A stretch of 38,056 bases of DNA from an uncultured bacterium (GCA_903894575.1 CAITQQ010000393.1:1-38056); one strand, 5' to 3'; shown: positions 1-10,804, numbered from the stretch's first letter. Program-made: numbers and translations. The notes: generated from the letters alone by a model not told the origin.

Positions 1-2
1 AA

Positions 3-18
3 TGTTCCACGTGGAACA
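3..18. promoter_or_regulatory. parS: parS-like ParB-binding site (perfect 16-bp palindrome)
   Basis: TGTTCCACGTGGAACA matches the conserved chromosomal parS consensus tGTTnCACGTGnAACa. Confidence 0.8.
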
Positions 19-75
19 TGTGGCAAATAATACTACAAATCAAGTGTTTTTCCTTTCAGATGGGATCAGACAACT

Positions 76-95
76 CCCCTCCTGTCCAGGAGGGG
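76..95. repeat. Hairpin within repeat unit 1
   Basis: CCCCTCCT-GTCC-AGGAGGGG, perfect 8-bp stem with 4-nt loop. Confidence 0.8.
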
Positions 96-389
96 TGGCA
101 CTAATTCGGTTGCAACGAAGGTGCAGACGGATTAGTGCCGGGGTGGTGGAATTATAAAGCAAAAATAAAAAATCACTGATTTGTGCAAGGATGAGGGGTT
201 CCCGAATAAATCTACCACCTCGCCGAGCCGACTCACTACGTTCATCGGACTCGGCACCCCTCCTGTCCAGGTTTACCAACCTTTGGTTGGAGGGGAGCTA
301 TAGCTGCTAATATTCAAACAACGTTCATAAAGTGGTTAGTGAAACGGTTGATAACAAAGCTCCGGAAGATTAAAAACAACCAAAACCGG

Positions 390-404
390 TGTTCCACGTG
401 GACA
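390..404. promoter_or_regulatory. Degenerate parS-like site (one base deleted in the right half)
   Basis: TGTTCCACGTGG-ACA at the equivalent position of the second repeat unit. Confidence 0.5.
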
Positions 405-774
405 TGTGGCAAATGATATTACAAATCAAGTGTTTTTGCTTTCAGATGGGATCAAACAACTCCCCTCCTGGACAGGAGGGGTGGCGCGAAGTCGGTTGCA
501 CCGAAGGTGCAGACGGATTCGTGCCGGGGTGGTGGATTACTATAAAAAAAAATGAACGATTAATGTAGCGCTACAGCATTCCCAAAGGAATAAATTCACC
601 ACCCCGCCGAGCCGATTCACTACGTTCATCGGACTCGGCACCCCTCCTGTCCAGGTTAACCAACCAAGGGTTGGAGGGGAGCTATAGCTGATAATATTCA
701 AACAACATTCGTAAAGTGGTTAGTGAAGCAGTTGACAGCAAAGCTCCAGAAGATTACAAAACAACCAAAACCAG

Positions 775-790
775 TGTTCCACGTGGAACA
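775..790. promoter_or_regulatory. parS: parS-like ParB-binding site (perfect 16-bp palindrome)
   Basis: TGTTCCACGTGGAACA, identical to the site at 3-18. Confidence 0.8.
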
Positions 791-862
791 TATGCATTAC
801 ACCACTACACACCCCAAAACGCTTAAACCCTCTAATCCCCTAAACCATCCAACACCTAAACC

Positions 863-1291
863 CTAACCAAAGTATTCCCCCAACAAACGCTCCTCCATTT
901 CACGCATCAAGGCCTGGTCTTTTTTCTGCTTATCCTTATATCCCATCAAATGAAGGAGACCGTGGAAGATGACACGATGAAGCTCCCTGTAAAAAGGCTG
1001 ACCCAGAGAGGCTGCGTTTTCTTTAACCCTATCGACGCTGATGTACAGTTCTGCTTCAAGGGGCGCCTTGCTGGAGGGAGAAAGATCAAAGGTGATGATG
1101 TCTGTATAATAATCATGTTGCAGGAAGTCGCGGTTGATGTCGAGCAAATGATCATCGTCACAAAAAATAATATTCAGCGAACCCAGTGGTCGCTTTGTGG
1201 CATGTGCCGTGCTGGCCAGAAATGATTTCAGGCGGTTTCGCTGTTTTAGTACGTGCACCGGCTTAAGGCAAAAGAGATGTATATCGTTCAT
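863..1291 (-). CDS. ybeY: Endoribonuclease YbeY / rRNA maturation factor
   Basis: C-terminal HRVIFHGLLHLMGYKDKQKKDQALMREMEERLL matches the YbeY metal-binding HGxLHLxGY motif. Start placed at MNDIHLF rather than the longer ORF. Confidence 0.9.
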   Translation of the reverse strand: MNDIHLFCLKPVHVLKQRNRLKSFLASTAHATKRPLGSLNIIFCDDDHLLDINRDFLQHDYYTDIITFDLSPSSKAPLEAELYISVDRVKENAASLGQPFYRELHRVIFHGLLHLMGYKDKQKKDQALMREMEERLLGEYFG

Positions 1292-1357
1292 AGTAAGAGA
1301 ATAAAAATACAAGAAATCCACCGAAGGGAAGTAGCTTTGCAACTCGTAGAATTGAAC

Positions 1358-1585
1358 ATGCAGAAAAAACTTTCAGCACTAGCGGTCGGACAAAAAGCAA
1401 TCATCTGTTCACTCGAAGATGAGGAACTGGTATTGAAATTGATGGAAATGGGCTTTCTTCCTGGAGAAGAAATTACTGTAGAGCAAATAGCGCCATTGGG
1501 CGATCCTATTTCAGTAATGGTGGCAGGATACCAGGTAAGCCTGCGCATCAGCGAGGCAGATGCCATACTGGTAGAGATAAAATAA
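1358..1585 (+). CDS. feoA: FeoA-like ferrous iron transport protein A (SH3-like)
   Basis: MQKKLSALAVGQKAIICSLEDEELVLKLMEMGFLPGEEITVEQIAPLGDPISVMVAGYQVSLRISEADAILVEI is a typical FeoA domain. Internal ATG chosen. Confidence 0.9.
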   Translation: MQKKLSALAVGQKAIICSLEDEELVLKLMEMGFLPGEEITVEQIAPLGDPISVMVAGYQVSLRISEADAILVEIK

Positions 1586-1612
1586 TCATAATTTATTGTC
1601 TTTCAATCACTT

Positions 1613-2182
1613 ATGAAAATTGGACTGTATTTTGGGTCTTTTAATCCGATACACAACGGTCACCTGATCATTGCCACCCATATTTTACAAAATACAGCGC
1701 TCGATCAGATTTGGTTTGTTGTGAGTCCGCAAAATCCATTCAAGCAAAGTGGAAGCTTGTTGAATGAATACCACCGTCTTCATTTGGTACAACAAGCGAT
1801 TGAAGGAGAAACAAAACTGAAAGCATCCGATATAGAGTTCTCACTTCCAAGACCCTCTTATACAATTGATACGTTGACGTATCTTGAAGAGAAATATCCT
1901 GAAAATAGTTTCAGTGTGATCATGGGATCAGACAGCTATCAAAATATTGCAAAATGGAAAAGCGGTGATGTGCTTCAAAAAAGATATCCCATCCTTGTGT
2001 ACAAAAGACCAGGGTTTTCAATAGATGAAGATGCTGCAAAAAAAGCAACCATTCTCCATGCACCTATGCTGGACATTTCATCTACCATCATCAGGAAATT
2101 GATTGCAGCTGGTCACTCCATCAGGTATATGGTACCAGAGTCTGTAAACGAAGAAATCCTGAAGAGTGGATATTATAAATAG
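1613..2182 (+). CDS. nadD: Nicotinate-nucleotide adenylyltransferase
   Basis: GLYFGSFNPIHNGHLIIA nucleotidyltransferase motif and C-terminal ISSTIIRKLI. Confidence 0.95.
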   Translation: MKIGLYFGSFNPIHNGHLIIATHILQNTALDQIWFVVSPQNPFKQSGSLLNEYHRLHLVQQAIEGETKLKASDIEFSLPRPSYTIDTLTYLEEKYPENSFSVIMGSDSYQNIAKWKSGDVLQKRYPILVYKRPGFSIDEDAAKKATILHAPMLDISSTIIRKLIAAGHSIRYMVPESVNEEILKSGYYK

Positions 2183-2188
2183 ATGATT

Positions 2189-3433
2189 TTATAGAAAGCC
2201 CAGTAAAAAACAACCCAAGGCAATCAGCGGAGCAGAAATCCTGGTATGGTAAAGCAGGAAGAACGTTGTGAAAAAAACAGAAAAGAAAAGTACAGTATCA
2301 AGGATGGGCTTATCAACAAAAGGAATTACAGTATCCTTAAAAAGATAAATGATGCTTGCTGTCATGATGCCAACAACTGCTGCATTTACGCCAGACATGA
2401 TATTTTGGACCCTGCTGTATTGTTGGATATTTTCCCAGAACGGATAGAAAAATATCACCAATAAAAATGTGGGGAGGAAGATGCCGGTTGCTGCCAGAAA
2501 ACATCCCAATAACTGATGACCCCAACCCCTATCGCTCATCGCCATTCCACCAATAAAAGCACTGATTGAAAAAGCAGGCCCGGGTATAGCCCGAACCACA
2601 CCAGAGGCTGATAAAAATATATCCCGGTCAATAGTGATGACATCTTTGTTCGTTCTTTTTATTCTTTCGCTTGCTGGCCTGACTACATATTGGTTGTACA
2701 TCACAGGAATGAGTACATCTGCTCCTCCAAATACCATACTGCCAAAACGATACATGTTCTCAAAAACATTATAAGGAGTTCTGTTTTCCCAAGATTGTTT
2801 GCGGGCTGTCTCAGATAAAAATCCTGCCAAAAGAAAAAGAGATGCGAAAAAAATTATGGGGAAAAAACGCAAACGTTTGGTAACAGAACGTGGAACAAAA
2901 GATTCTGATTTGATTGAATAACCCATGATACCACCAAAACACAAAACAATAGGGAAAACCCATGGCGTTTTGAAAAGGAGATAAGTAACAACGGAAGAAA
3001 CAAAAACAATCAACCACTTTAACTTGGTATCTACCATGGCATAGGTTCTGATTGATGCAAAAGCAAGAAAACCCAGTGCCATGGGTTGGATAAAACGAAG
3101 ATGTTGGAGGAGTGCAACATTGTTGGAAGAAAAAACAAAAGACAGACCAGACATGAAAATAACTGCAGGAGTTGTCCAAATCAACAAAGTAAGGAGGGCA
3201 ACAAAAACACCCCCTTGGCGGTAGCCAATTAATGCAATCGTTTGGGTAGCGGTTGCTCCGGGCATCAGCTGGCAAAATGCGTTGATGTTAACCAAGTCCT
3301 TTAGTGAAATATAGGAGTGTTTTTCAACAAAGGATTTGATCATCATTCCGAACTGACCCTGGGGTCCACCAAATGCGGATAAGGTGTACAGCAGTACTGC
3401 ACGAAAAAATGAGAGGTGTTTTGAAAGACGCAA
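2189..3433 (-). CDS. chrA: Chromate transporter (ChrA, CHR family)
   Basis: Two-half membrane protein with FGGPQGQFGMM and FGGADVLIPVM repeats and a PGP(A)FSISAFIG motif. Confidence 0.85.
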   Translation of the reverse strand: MRLSKHLSFFRAVLLYTLSAFGGPQGQFGMMIKSFVEKHSYISLKDLVNINAFCQLMPGATATQTIALIGYRQGGVFVALLTLLIWTTPAVIFMSGLSFVFSSNNVALLQHLRFIQPMALGFLAFASIRTYAMVDTKLKWLIVFVSSVVTYLLFKTPWVFPIVLCFGGIMGYSIKSESFVPRSVTKRLRFFPIIFFASLFLLAGFLSETARKQSWENRTPYNVFENMYRFGSMVFGGADVLIPVMYNQYVVRPASERIKRTNKDVITIDRDIFLSASGVVRAIPGPAFSISAFIGGMAMSDRGWGHQLLGCFLAATGIFLPTFLLVIFFYPFWENIQQYSRVQNIMSGVNAAVVGIMTASIIYLFKDTVIPFVDKPILDTVLFFSVFFTTFFLLYHTRISAPLIALGCFLLGFL

Positions 3434-3436
3434 GCG

Positions 3437-4381
3437 TTATTTTTTTAGACCGATTTCTCTTAGCCTTTCATCAAGATAATAACCTGCGGTATAGTCTTCA
3501 TATAGTTTAGGGTATTTATCTGAAATACAAGAAGGCAAACAAGCAAGAGACATGTTGCTTCGAGGGTGCAAGAAGAATGGAATAGAGAAACGTGAACTGT
3601 TCCACATTTCCCTTGGTGGATTAACAACCCTGTGCGTAGTGCTTTTCAATCTATCGTTGGTCAGTCGTTGAAGCATGTCTCCGACATTAACAACAATCTC
3701 GCCAGGACCAGCCTTGACGGGTAACCAATCACCCTCTTTGCTAAGGATTTCAAGACCGTCAGCAGAAGCTCCCACCAAAAGGGTAATCAAGTTGATGTCT
3801 TCGTGTTGTTCAGCACGGATTGCTGATTTTGGTTCGTGTAGGATGGGTGGATAATGAATGGCGCGAAGAATACTGTTACCAAGATGAATATGTTCATCAA
3901 AATAAGATTCACCCAATTGAAGATGGATGGCTATGGCAGAAAGCAATGCTGCTCCAGAAACTTCAAAAGCCCTGTAGGCCTGATGAAATAAAATATTGAA
4001 GTCTTCAGGAGATGAAACTTTCACGTTATCCGGATAGGCCTCAGGCGAAACAATACCCTCTTCTATGATTTGTCCATATTGGAAAAACTCTTTTAGGTCT
4101 GGGGCATCACTACCCTTAGCATGTTCTTTGCCAAAAGAAGTATAACCGCGCTGTCCAGCAAGGCCCGGAATTTCATAGGATCTTTTATCAGATTCCGGAA
4201 GAGAGAAAAAAGACTTAACTGTTGCGTAAAGATTATTGATGAGGTCTTCGGGAATACCATGGTTTTTAACTGAAACAAATCCCACCTCTTCAAAAGCCTT
4301 GCCCAGGGAAGCAGCAAATTGAACTTTTTCTGTGTTGGTTCCTTTTATAAAATAGTTTAGATCAACAACTGGTATGTTCAT
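3437..4381 (-). CDS. Isopenicillin N synthase-like 2-oxoglutarate/Fe(II) dioxygenase
   Basis: MNIPVVDLNYF start, NHGIPEDLI, HEDINLITLL, and LKSTTHRVVNPP...RFSIPFF metal/2OG site. Confidence 0.88.
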   Translation of the reverse strand: MNIPVVDLNYFIKGTNTEKVQFAASLGKAFEEVGFVSVKNHGIPEDLINNLYATVKSFFSLPESDKRSYEIPGLAGQRGYTSFGKEHAKGSDAPDLKEFFQYGQIIEEGIVSPEAYPDNVKVSSPEDFNILFHQAYRAFEVSGAALLSAIAIHLQLGESYFDEHIHLGNSILRAIHYPPILHEPKSAIRAEQHEDINLITLLVGASADGLEILSKEGDWLPVKAGPGEIVVNVGDMLQRLTNDRLKSTTHRVVNPPREMWNSSRFSIPFFLHPRSNMSLACLPSCISDKYPKLYEDYTAGYYLDERLREIGLKK

Positions 4382-4442
4382 AATAAAAAATATTGTTGGG
4401 TAAAAATAACGAACATAATTTTGATTTATAAATAGAAATTGC

Positions 4443-5468
4443 ATGGTCAGGTTATCAGGGTTCATTTTAGCGGTAATTGTAGTCTCCTCATGTTCACAAA
4501 AAATGCAATCCTATACGGGAGAAGCAGCATTCAAGAGTGAAACCGGCGTACCAGATTATGCAAACATTGTTTACTGGGCAGCACATCCCGACAAAAAGGA
4601 TCCATCAGATACTATTCCTTTGCCACTGAAAAAAACAGAGAAAGAAAAACTGGCGGATGTTTTTTTCCTCCACCCTACGACACTTGTTGGAATAAGAGAG
4701 AATGAAAACAACAATGCCAAGATTGATGATCCCTTCATTAATCACAAAACCGATTATTCTCCAATCATTTATCAAGCATCCGCATTCAATGAAAGTGCCA
4801 GGGTTTTTGCCCCCAGATACAGACAGGCACATATTGGGATGTACAGCGAAAAAGACAGTGCATCAAAATATACAGCATTCAATTTAGCATATGAAGATGT
4901 AAAGAATGCATTTGTCTATTATTTGAAAAACGAAAACAAGGGTAGACCAATTATTATTGCATCACATAGTCAGGGTACCACTCATGCCATCAGGTTAATA
5001 AAAGAATTTTTTGATGGAAAAGAATTATCAAAACAGTTGATCTGTGCTTACCTGGTGGGAATGGGAGTAAAAAAGGATACCTATGAAAAAATTCCCATTT
5101 GCACAGACAGTACAAAAACCGGATGCTTTGTAAGCTGGAGAACATACAGGAAGGATTATGATGGTGAGTGGGCAAATCGACTTGATACAAACATAGTTGT
5201 GGTTAATCCTGTAACCTGGAAAACAACAAATGAAATTGCAGATAAGTCTTTACAACAAGGGGCGGTATTGTACAACCTCAAAAAAGTATACACGAATACA
5301 CAAAGTACCCAAGCAGAGGGAAGTGCATTATGGGTCTCTCATCCAAGATTTCCTGGATCTTTTTTATACACAAGCAAGAACTACCATGCGGGAGATATCA
5401 ATCTGTTCTATGTAGATATAAGAAAAGATGCAAGCAGAAGAATTGGATATTTTCTACAGGCAAAATGA
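4443..5468 (+). CDS. DUF3089 family alpha/beta-hydrolase-like lipoprotein
   Basis: Lipobox-like SSCS near the N-terminus, DVFFLHPTT, FAPRYRQAHI, SHSQGT nucleophile motif. Confidence 0.85.
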   Translation: MVRLSGFILAVIVVSSCSQKMQSYTGEAAFKSETGVPDYANIVYWAAHPDKKDPSDTIPLPLKKTEKEKLADVFFLHPTTLVGIRENENNNAKIDDPFINHKTDYSPIIYQASAFNESARVFAPRYRQAHIGMYSEKDSASKYTAFNLAYEDVKNAFVYYLKNENKGRPIIIASHSQGTTHAIRLIKEFFDGKELSKQLICAYLVGMGVKKDTYEKIPICTDSTKTGCFVSWRTYRKDYDGEWANRLDTNIVVVNPVTWKTTNEIADKSLQQGAVLYNLKKVYTNTQSTQAEGSALWVSHPRFPGSFLYTSKNYHAGDINLFYVDIRKDASRRIGYFLQAK

Positions 5469-5542
5469 TGTAGATCATTAGGAGGAACAAGCGGGGTCAT
5501 TCATTTGAGAACTAGATCAGGATAAGTTTGAAAAAACTTACA

Positions 5543-6406
5543 ATGAAACTAATTCTTGCGCCCACCGACTTTTCTCCAATATCAGACAATGCTATTAAAT
5601 ATGCAACGGACATGGCAATGGCCATGGGAACGAATCTGATGTTGGTAAACGTTTATCAACTTCCCATTAGTTTTTCAGAAGTACCTCTTGTAACCATTTC
5701 GCTTGATGAAATCAGAAAGATCAGTGAAGAGAAACTAGCTGAGTTGAAACATAACATTGAAACTATTACTGCGGGTAAACTAAAAATCTATACAGAAAGC
5801 AAATTGGGTGAAGTCGGTGAAGAAATTACAAAACTTACAGAAACCCTATCACCATTTGCGGTCGTCATGGGAACAAGGGGAACCTCTGGGGCAGGTAGGT
5901 TTTTCATGGGGAGCAATTCAATATCTGTGATCACAAAAGTGGGAGTACCCGTATTTGTAATACCTCCGGGTGTGCGCTTTAAAACATTTAAAAAAATAGG
6001 GTTGGCAACGGATCTCAGAGAAGTTGTTGATCATACCCCCGTATCAAAGATTAGAGAGCTTGTTCAATTTTTCAATGCAGAACTGCATGTCCTGAATGTT
6101 GATTATCACCGCAAACACTTTACACCAAGCACGCCAGAAGAAACACTGAACATGGACAGTCTGCTTGCGGGAATGAATCCAATGTATGATTTTATAGAAA
6201 ACAAAGACATTGACGAAGGGCTGAATGATTTTGCTGAAAAAAACGATCTTGACCTTGTGATAACATTACCCAAAAAACACAGTATGCTTGAGCGGTTTTT
6301 TGAAAAAAGTACAACGCGTGAATTGATACACGAAACACATATACCCATCATGTGCATTCATCGGAAGGTCAAGGAACTAGCAATGGCTAAAACTCAGCAC
6401 TCTTAG
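5543..6406 (+). CDS. Universal stress protein (tandem UspA domains)
   Basis: [21 protein letters not shown]...[34 protein letters not shown] Usp signature, then a second half-domain. Confidence 0.9.
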   Translation: MKLILAPTDFSPISDNAIKYATDMAMAMGTNLMLVNVYQLPISFSEVPLVTISLDEIRKISEEKLAELKHNIETITAGKLKIYTESKLGEVGEEITKLTETLSPFAVVMGTRGTSGAGRFFMGSNSISVITKVGVPVFVIPPGVRFKTFKKIGLATDLREVVDHTPVSKIRELVQFFNAELHVLNVDYHRKHFTPSTPEETLNMDSLLAGMNPMYDFIENKDIDEGLNDFAEKNDLDLVITLPKKHSMLERFFEKSTTRELIHETHIPIMCIHRKVKELAMAKTQHS

Positions 6407-7823
6407 GCGTACGTGGAAAAGCTATAACATCACGGATATTGGTCATTCCAGTAACAAAAAGAACCATTCTTTCAAAACCTAGACCAAAACCTGCGTGAGG
6501 AACCGTACCGAATCTTCTTGTGTCAAGGTACCACCACAATTCTTCTTCAGCAATGTGCATATCCTTCATGCGTTGCGTAAGTAAAGCAAGCCGTTCTTCC
6601 CTTTGGGAACCACCAACAATCTCTCCAATGCCTGGGGCCAAAATATCCATGGCGGCAACAGTTTTGCCGTCATCATTTTGGCGCATGTAAAAGGCTTTGA
6701 TGTCTTTGGGGTAATTGGTAACAATGACCGGTTTTTTGAAATGTTTTTCAACCAGGTACCTTTCGTGTTCACTTTGCATATCGATACCCCATTTCACCTC
6801 ATATTGAAATTTCTTTTTCTTATAGGCTGGGGAATTCAATAAAATATCAATGGCCTCTGTATATGTGATCCGCTCAAAGTCATTGTCTAGTACAAACCTT
6901 AGTTTATCGATCAATCCCATTTCACTGCGCTTGTCAGCAGGGAGTTGTTTTTCCTCTTCTGCAAGGCGCTGATCAAGGAAAACAAGGTCTTCAATGTTGT
7001 GTTGGATCACAAAACCAATGATATACTTGATGAAAGATTCGGCCAGGTTCATGTTGTCTTCCAAATCGGAAAAAGCCATTTCTGGTTCAATCATCCAAAA
7101 TTCTGCCAAGTGTCTGGTAGTATTGGAGTTCTCCGCCCTGAACGTAGGCCCGAAAGTATATATTTCACCAAATGCAGTAGCTCCAAGTTCACCCTCTAGT
7201 TGCCCACTGACAGTGAGGTTGGTACTGCGTCCAAAAAAATCTTCTTTAAAATCAATGGCTCCATTTTCATCGCGTGGCGGATTGTCAAATGGAAGTGTTG
7301 TAACGCGAAACATTTCACCAGCTCCCTCAGCATCACTTGCTGTAACGATGGGAGTATGCATGTACAGGAATCCTTTTTCATGAAAAAACTGATGTATCGC
7401 AAATGCAAGTGCGTGCCTTACCCTAAAAACAGATCCAAATGTATTGGTTCTGAATCTCAGGTGCGCTTTTTCACGCAGGAATTCAAGACTATGCTTTTTG
7501 GGTTGAAGAGGATATTTTTCAGCATCAGAGTCACCAAGCACCTCAATGGCAGTAGCAACAACTTCGACAGATTGGCCCTTACCCTGAGAGGCAACAAGTT
7601 CACCTGTAATCTTGAGAGAGGCGCTCGTCGTGATTCTTTTTAAAAGTTCGTCATCAAATTGACCAAGGGGGGCAACAACCTGTATGTTGGTATTGGTCGA
7701 TCCGTCATTCAAGGCGATGAACTGATTATTTCTAAAAGTGCGGACCCAACCCATTACAATTATGTCTTTCTGACCAGCCGGTTGAAGCAAAAGCTCTTTT
7801 ATCTTGATTCGCTTGTTAAACAT
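6387..7823 (-). CDS. asnS: Asparaginyl-tRNA synthetase
   Basis: Class II aaRS motifs ([53 protein letters not shown]) and N-terminal OB fold ([11 protein letters not shown]). Confidence 0.95.
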   Translation of the reverse strand: MFNKRIKIKELLLQPAGQKDIIVMGWVRTFRNNQFIALNDGSTNTNIQVVAPLGQFDDELLKRITTSASLKITGELVASQGKGQSVEVVATAIEVLGDSDAEKYPLQPKKHSLEFLREKAHLRFRTNTFGSVFRVRHALAFAIHQFFHEKGFLYMHTPIVTASDAEGAGEMFRVTTLPFDNPPRDENGAIDFKEDFFGRSTNLTVSGQLEGELGATAFGEIYTFGPTFRAENSNTTRHLAEFWMIEPEMAFSDLEDNMNLAESFIKYIIGFVIQHNIEDLVFLDQRLAEEEKQLPADKRSEMGLIDKLRFVLDNDFERITYTEAIDILLNSPAYKKKKFQYEVKWGIDMQSEHERYLVEKHFKKPVIVTNYPKDIKAFYMRQNDDGKTVAAMDILAPGIGEIVGGSQREERLALLTQRMKDMHIAEEELWWYLDTRRFGTVPHAGFGLGFERMVLFVTGMTNIRDVIAFPRTPKSAEF

Positions 7824-8038
7824 ATGCTTGTTTTCTTGCGGCAAAGGTAATAAATAGGAAGTAGCGAGGGCCCGGCATCGGGGATAAGATGGGCAAATAT
7901 TTTTTTTAAAATTGAAAAAGCGTTAATATTGCTAACGGAAACAGGGGCATTATCAGGAAAGCATCGCCCCATACATCGTTTTCAATTCACAAACATCATC
8001 ATCATCTCGATTCATTCCCAAAAGGGTCTATTACTCAA

Positions 8039-9727
8039 ATGACATCTATGTACGACATTCTACAGCTGAACGACATGCTTGTTCCAGAACTGCTCGATAT
8101 TGCAGAACAACTCAAAATTACGGGTGTAAAGAAATTGGAAAAACAGGATCTGATCTATAAAATTTTAGACAAACAAGCAATCCTGAACAGTGGTACAAAA
8201 CCGGAGGCTAAAGATGGTGTAATAAAAAAGAAAAGAATTGTAAAAACAACTACATCAAACAGTACAGAAGAGGCTATCGTTGAAAATGAAGACGCCAGTC
8301 CTGAAGCACTCGAGATGTCTGAAGCGCCAAAACTGGAGAAAAAAGTAGCCAAAAGAGGAAGGCCTCCAGCTGTACCTGTGGTGGAAGAAAAGGAAGCCGA
8401 ACCAGGGGTTTCAAAAGAAGTTAAACAACCGATCAAAAAGATAAAACCTATACCAGCAAAAGCAGTTGTGGCCCAAGTGGAACAACAAGAAGCTGTTACT
8501 GCAGAAAATCAAAATGGTGAAGAGCCACAATCACCAGAAAACGTGATTGCGCAGGATGAAGCCCCAACCAAGCAACTCTTCATTAAAAAAGAACCCGTAT
8601 TCAATGTAGAGTTTGATGGAGCCATTGCGGGTGAAGGTGTGTTGGAAATGATGCCAGATGGTTATGGATTTTTGAGGAGCAGCGATTATAACTATCTTTC
8701 TTCACCAGATGATGTTTATGTTTCACCTTCTCAAATAAAACTATTCGGCATAAAAACTGGTGATACCATCAGTGGAAGTGTTAGACCACCCAAAGAAGGA
8801 GAAAAATATTTTGCGCTCTATAAAGTAGATACGGTGAACGGTCGTTTGCCGGATGAAGTTCGCGACAGGGTACCCTTTGATTACCTGACACCCTTGTTTC
8901 CTTTTGAAAAATTCAATCTTTATACAAAACAAGACAATTATTCTACAAGGATGATGGACCTGTTTACCCCGCTGGGTAAAGGTCAAAGAGGATTGATTGT
9001 TGCTCAACCAAAGGTTGGTAAAACAATGTTGCTGAAAGAGGTGGCCAATGCCATTGCAACCAATCACCCGGAGTGTTATTTGATGGTTGTTTTGATTGAT
9101 GAGCGTCCGGAAGAGGTTACAGATATGGAGCGCAGCGTAAGGGCAGAGGTGCTCGCATCAACCTTTGATGAGCCTGCCGAAAAACATGTGAAAGTATCTG
9201 CCATGGCGCTTCAAAAAGCAAAGCGACTGGTTGAGTGTGGTCATGATGTAGTGATTTTACTTGACTCCATCACGAGATTGGCAAGGGCACACAATACCGT
9301 TGCCCCTTCCTCAGGAAAAGTATTGTCTGGTGGTGTGGAAGCCAACGCCATGCAAAAACCGAAACAATTTTTTGGTGCAGCAAGAAAAGTTGAAAATGGT
9401 GGTTCGCTGACCATACTCGCAACTGCATTGATTGACACAGGAAGCAAAATGGATGAAGTCATCTTTGAAGAATTCAAAGGAACCGGTAACATGGAGTTGG
9501 CACTGGATAGGAGACTTGCAAACAAACGAATGTTCCCTGCTATCGACTTGACCGCTTCTTCAACAAGGCGCGAAGACCTGTTGCTTGATAAGGACGTGCT
9601 GCAAAGAATGTGGATCTTGCGCAATCATATTGCAGACATGAACAGTGAAGAAGCCATGAACCTTTTGCTCAAACAAATGAAGGGTACGAGAGACAACCAA
9701 GAGTTTCTTGCAACCATGAACAAGTGA
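8039..9727 (+). CDS. rho: Transcription termination factor Rho with long low-complexity insertion
   Basis: [17 protein letters not shown]-loop, [32 protein letters not shown]. Rho N-terminal SAP-like domain followed by a ~130 aa charged linker. Confidence 0.95.
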   Translation: MTSMYDILQLNDMLVPELLDIAEQLKITGVKKLEKQDLIYKILDKQAILNSGTKPEAKDGVIKKKRIVKTTTSNSTEEAIVENEDASPEALEMSEAPKLEKKVAKRGRPPAVPVVEEKEAEPGVSKEVKQPIKKIKPIPAKAVVAQVEQQEAVTAENQNGEEPQSPENVIAQDEAPTKQLFIKKEPVFNVEFDGAIAGEGVLEMMPDGYGFLRSSDYNYLSSPDDVYVSPSQIKLFGIKTGDTISGSVRPPKEGEKYFALYKVDTVNGRLPDEVRDRVPFDYLTPLFPFEKFNLYTKQDNYSTRMMDLFTPLGKGQRGLIVAQPKVGKTMLLKEVANAIATNHPECYLMVVLIDERPEEVTDMERSVRAEVLASTFDEPAEKHVKVSAMALQKAKRLVECGHDVVILLDSITRLARAHNTVAPSSGKVLSGGVEANAMQKPKQFFGAARKVENGGSLTILATALIDTGSKMDEVIFEEFKGTGNMELALDRRLANKRMFPAIDLTASSTRREDLLLDKDVLQRMWILRNHIADMNSEEAMNLLLKQMKGTRDNQEFLATMNK

Positions 9728-9742
9728 TTTTCTTAAAAAGAT

Positions 9743-10804
9743 ATGGGAATAGAAAAAATTCCGGTTGAACAATTTGTTCAACTTTCACAAATCCATACTG
9801 TCATTGATGTAAGAAGCAATGCAGAGTATTCCCATGCACATATCCCGGGTGCTTCTTCTATTCCACTTTTTAATGATGAAGAAAGGGCCGTTGTTGGAAC
9901 GATCTATAAGCAAGAATCTAGAGAAGAAGCCATAAAAAAGGGTCTTGATTTGTTTGGGCCCAAGATGAAAGAAATGCTCTTAACGGCAGAGCGTCTGATC
10001 AAAGAAAAAAATCCAGAAGATAAAACCGTGTTGGTGCATTGCTGGAGAGGAGGAATGAGAAGTGCTGCAGTTGCCTGGTTGCTTGATCTATATGGGTTCA
10101 AGGTATACACACTTGTTGGGGGTTACAAAACATTCAGAAATTGGGTACTCAATGAATTGGGTAAAAAGCATGAGTTTCAAATCTTGGGAGGAAATACCGG
10201 ATCGGGCAAAACCATTGTCTTGCATTCCTTGAAATCAATGAATGAGGCTGTAGTAGATCTCGAAGGTCTTGCGGGTCACAAAGGGTCAGCTTTTGGGAAT
10301 ATTGGTTTACCCAAACAACCCAGCCAGGAGATGTTTGAAAACAAACTTGCCATTGCCATTAAAATAGAAAAAGAAAAATATCCAGATACAAAAATTTGGC
10401 TTGAAGATGAAAGCCAGCGTATAGGAACTGTAAACATTCCACAAACCATGTGGACACACATGCGAAAATGCGAAATTGTATTCTTAAATATTCCCTTCGG
10501 TTCAAGATTAAATTATTTGGTAGATACATATGGAATACTTGATTGGGTGGCACTCAAAGATGCTATAGTTCGGATCCAAAAAAGGCTTGGTGGTCTTGAA
10601 ACCAAAACAGCCATTGCTGCGCTTGAAGAAAAGAACATGCATGGATGTTTTGAGGTATTGTTAAAATATTATGACAAGCAGTACAGCAAAGGATTACAAA
10701 ACAGAGAAGAACCTAAACCAGAAATATTTGTCGTTGATACGGAGGTGGTAAACGATATGGATAATGCTTTAAAAATCATACAGCAGAAAAATGGAAGAAA
10801 TTAA
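9743..10804 (+). CDS. mnmH: tRNA 2-selenouridine synthase (rhodanese + P-loop)
   Basis: VLVHCWRGGMRS rhodanese Cys loop, GGNTGSGKT P-loop, LEDESQRIG. Confidence 0.93.
   Translation: MGIEKIPVEQFVQLSQIHTVIDVRSNAEYSHAHIPGASSIPLFNDEERAVVGTIYKQESREEAIKKGLDLFGPKMKEMLLTAERLIKEKNPEDKTVLVHCWRGGMRSAAVAWLLDLYGFKVYTLVGGYKTFRNWVLNELGKKHEFQILGGNTGSGKTIVLHSLKSMNEAVVDLEGLAGHKGSAFGNIGLPKQPSQEMFENKLAIAIKIEKEKYPDTKIWLEDESQRIGTVNIPQTMWTHMRKCEIVFLNIPFGSRLNYLVDTYGILDWVALKDAIVRIQKRLGGLETKTAIAALEEKNMHGCFEVLLKYYDKQYSKGLQNREEPKPEIFVVDTEVVNDMDNALKIIQQKNGRN

Larger units (their letters stand above)
1..790. repeat. Two tandem ~386-bp direct repeat units (about 3-389 and 390-774) followed by a third parS-containing start (775-790). 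Each unit carries GC-rich imperfect palindromes.
   Basis: Direct match of 'tgttccacgtgg(a)acatgtggcaaat.atta.tacaaatcaagtgttttt.ctttcagatgggatca.acaactcccctcctg' and of the tail 'tagctg.taatattcaaacaac.ttc.taaagtggttagtgaa.c.gttga.a.caaagctcc.gaagatta.aaacaaccaaaacc.gt' in both units. The centre of the unit is divergent. Confidence 0.9.

Noticed and set aside
40-279. 79-aa ORF on the minus strand in the repeat region
   Set aside because: It lies across the palindromic repeat, has no recognisable domain and is not preserved in the second repeat unit; treated as spurious.
1-790. Possible insertion sequence
   Set aside because: No transposase ORF or clear terminal inverted repeats with target-site duplication visible; described only as repeats/palindromes.
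7200-7643. 147-aa plus-strand ORF antisense to asnS, and many similar antisense ORFs (e.g. 2811..3275, 9241..9624, 15178..15621, 22490..22960)
   Set aside because: Overlap confidently identified genes on the other strand, with low-complexity or implausible protein sequences.
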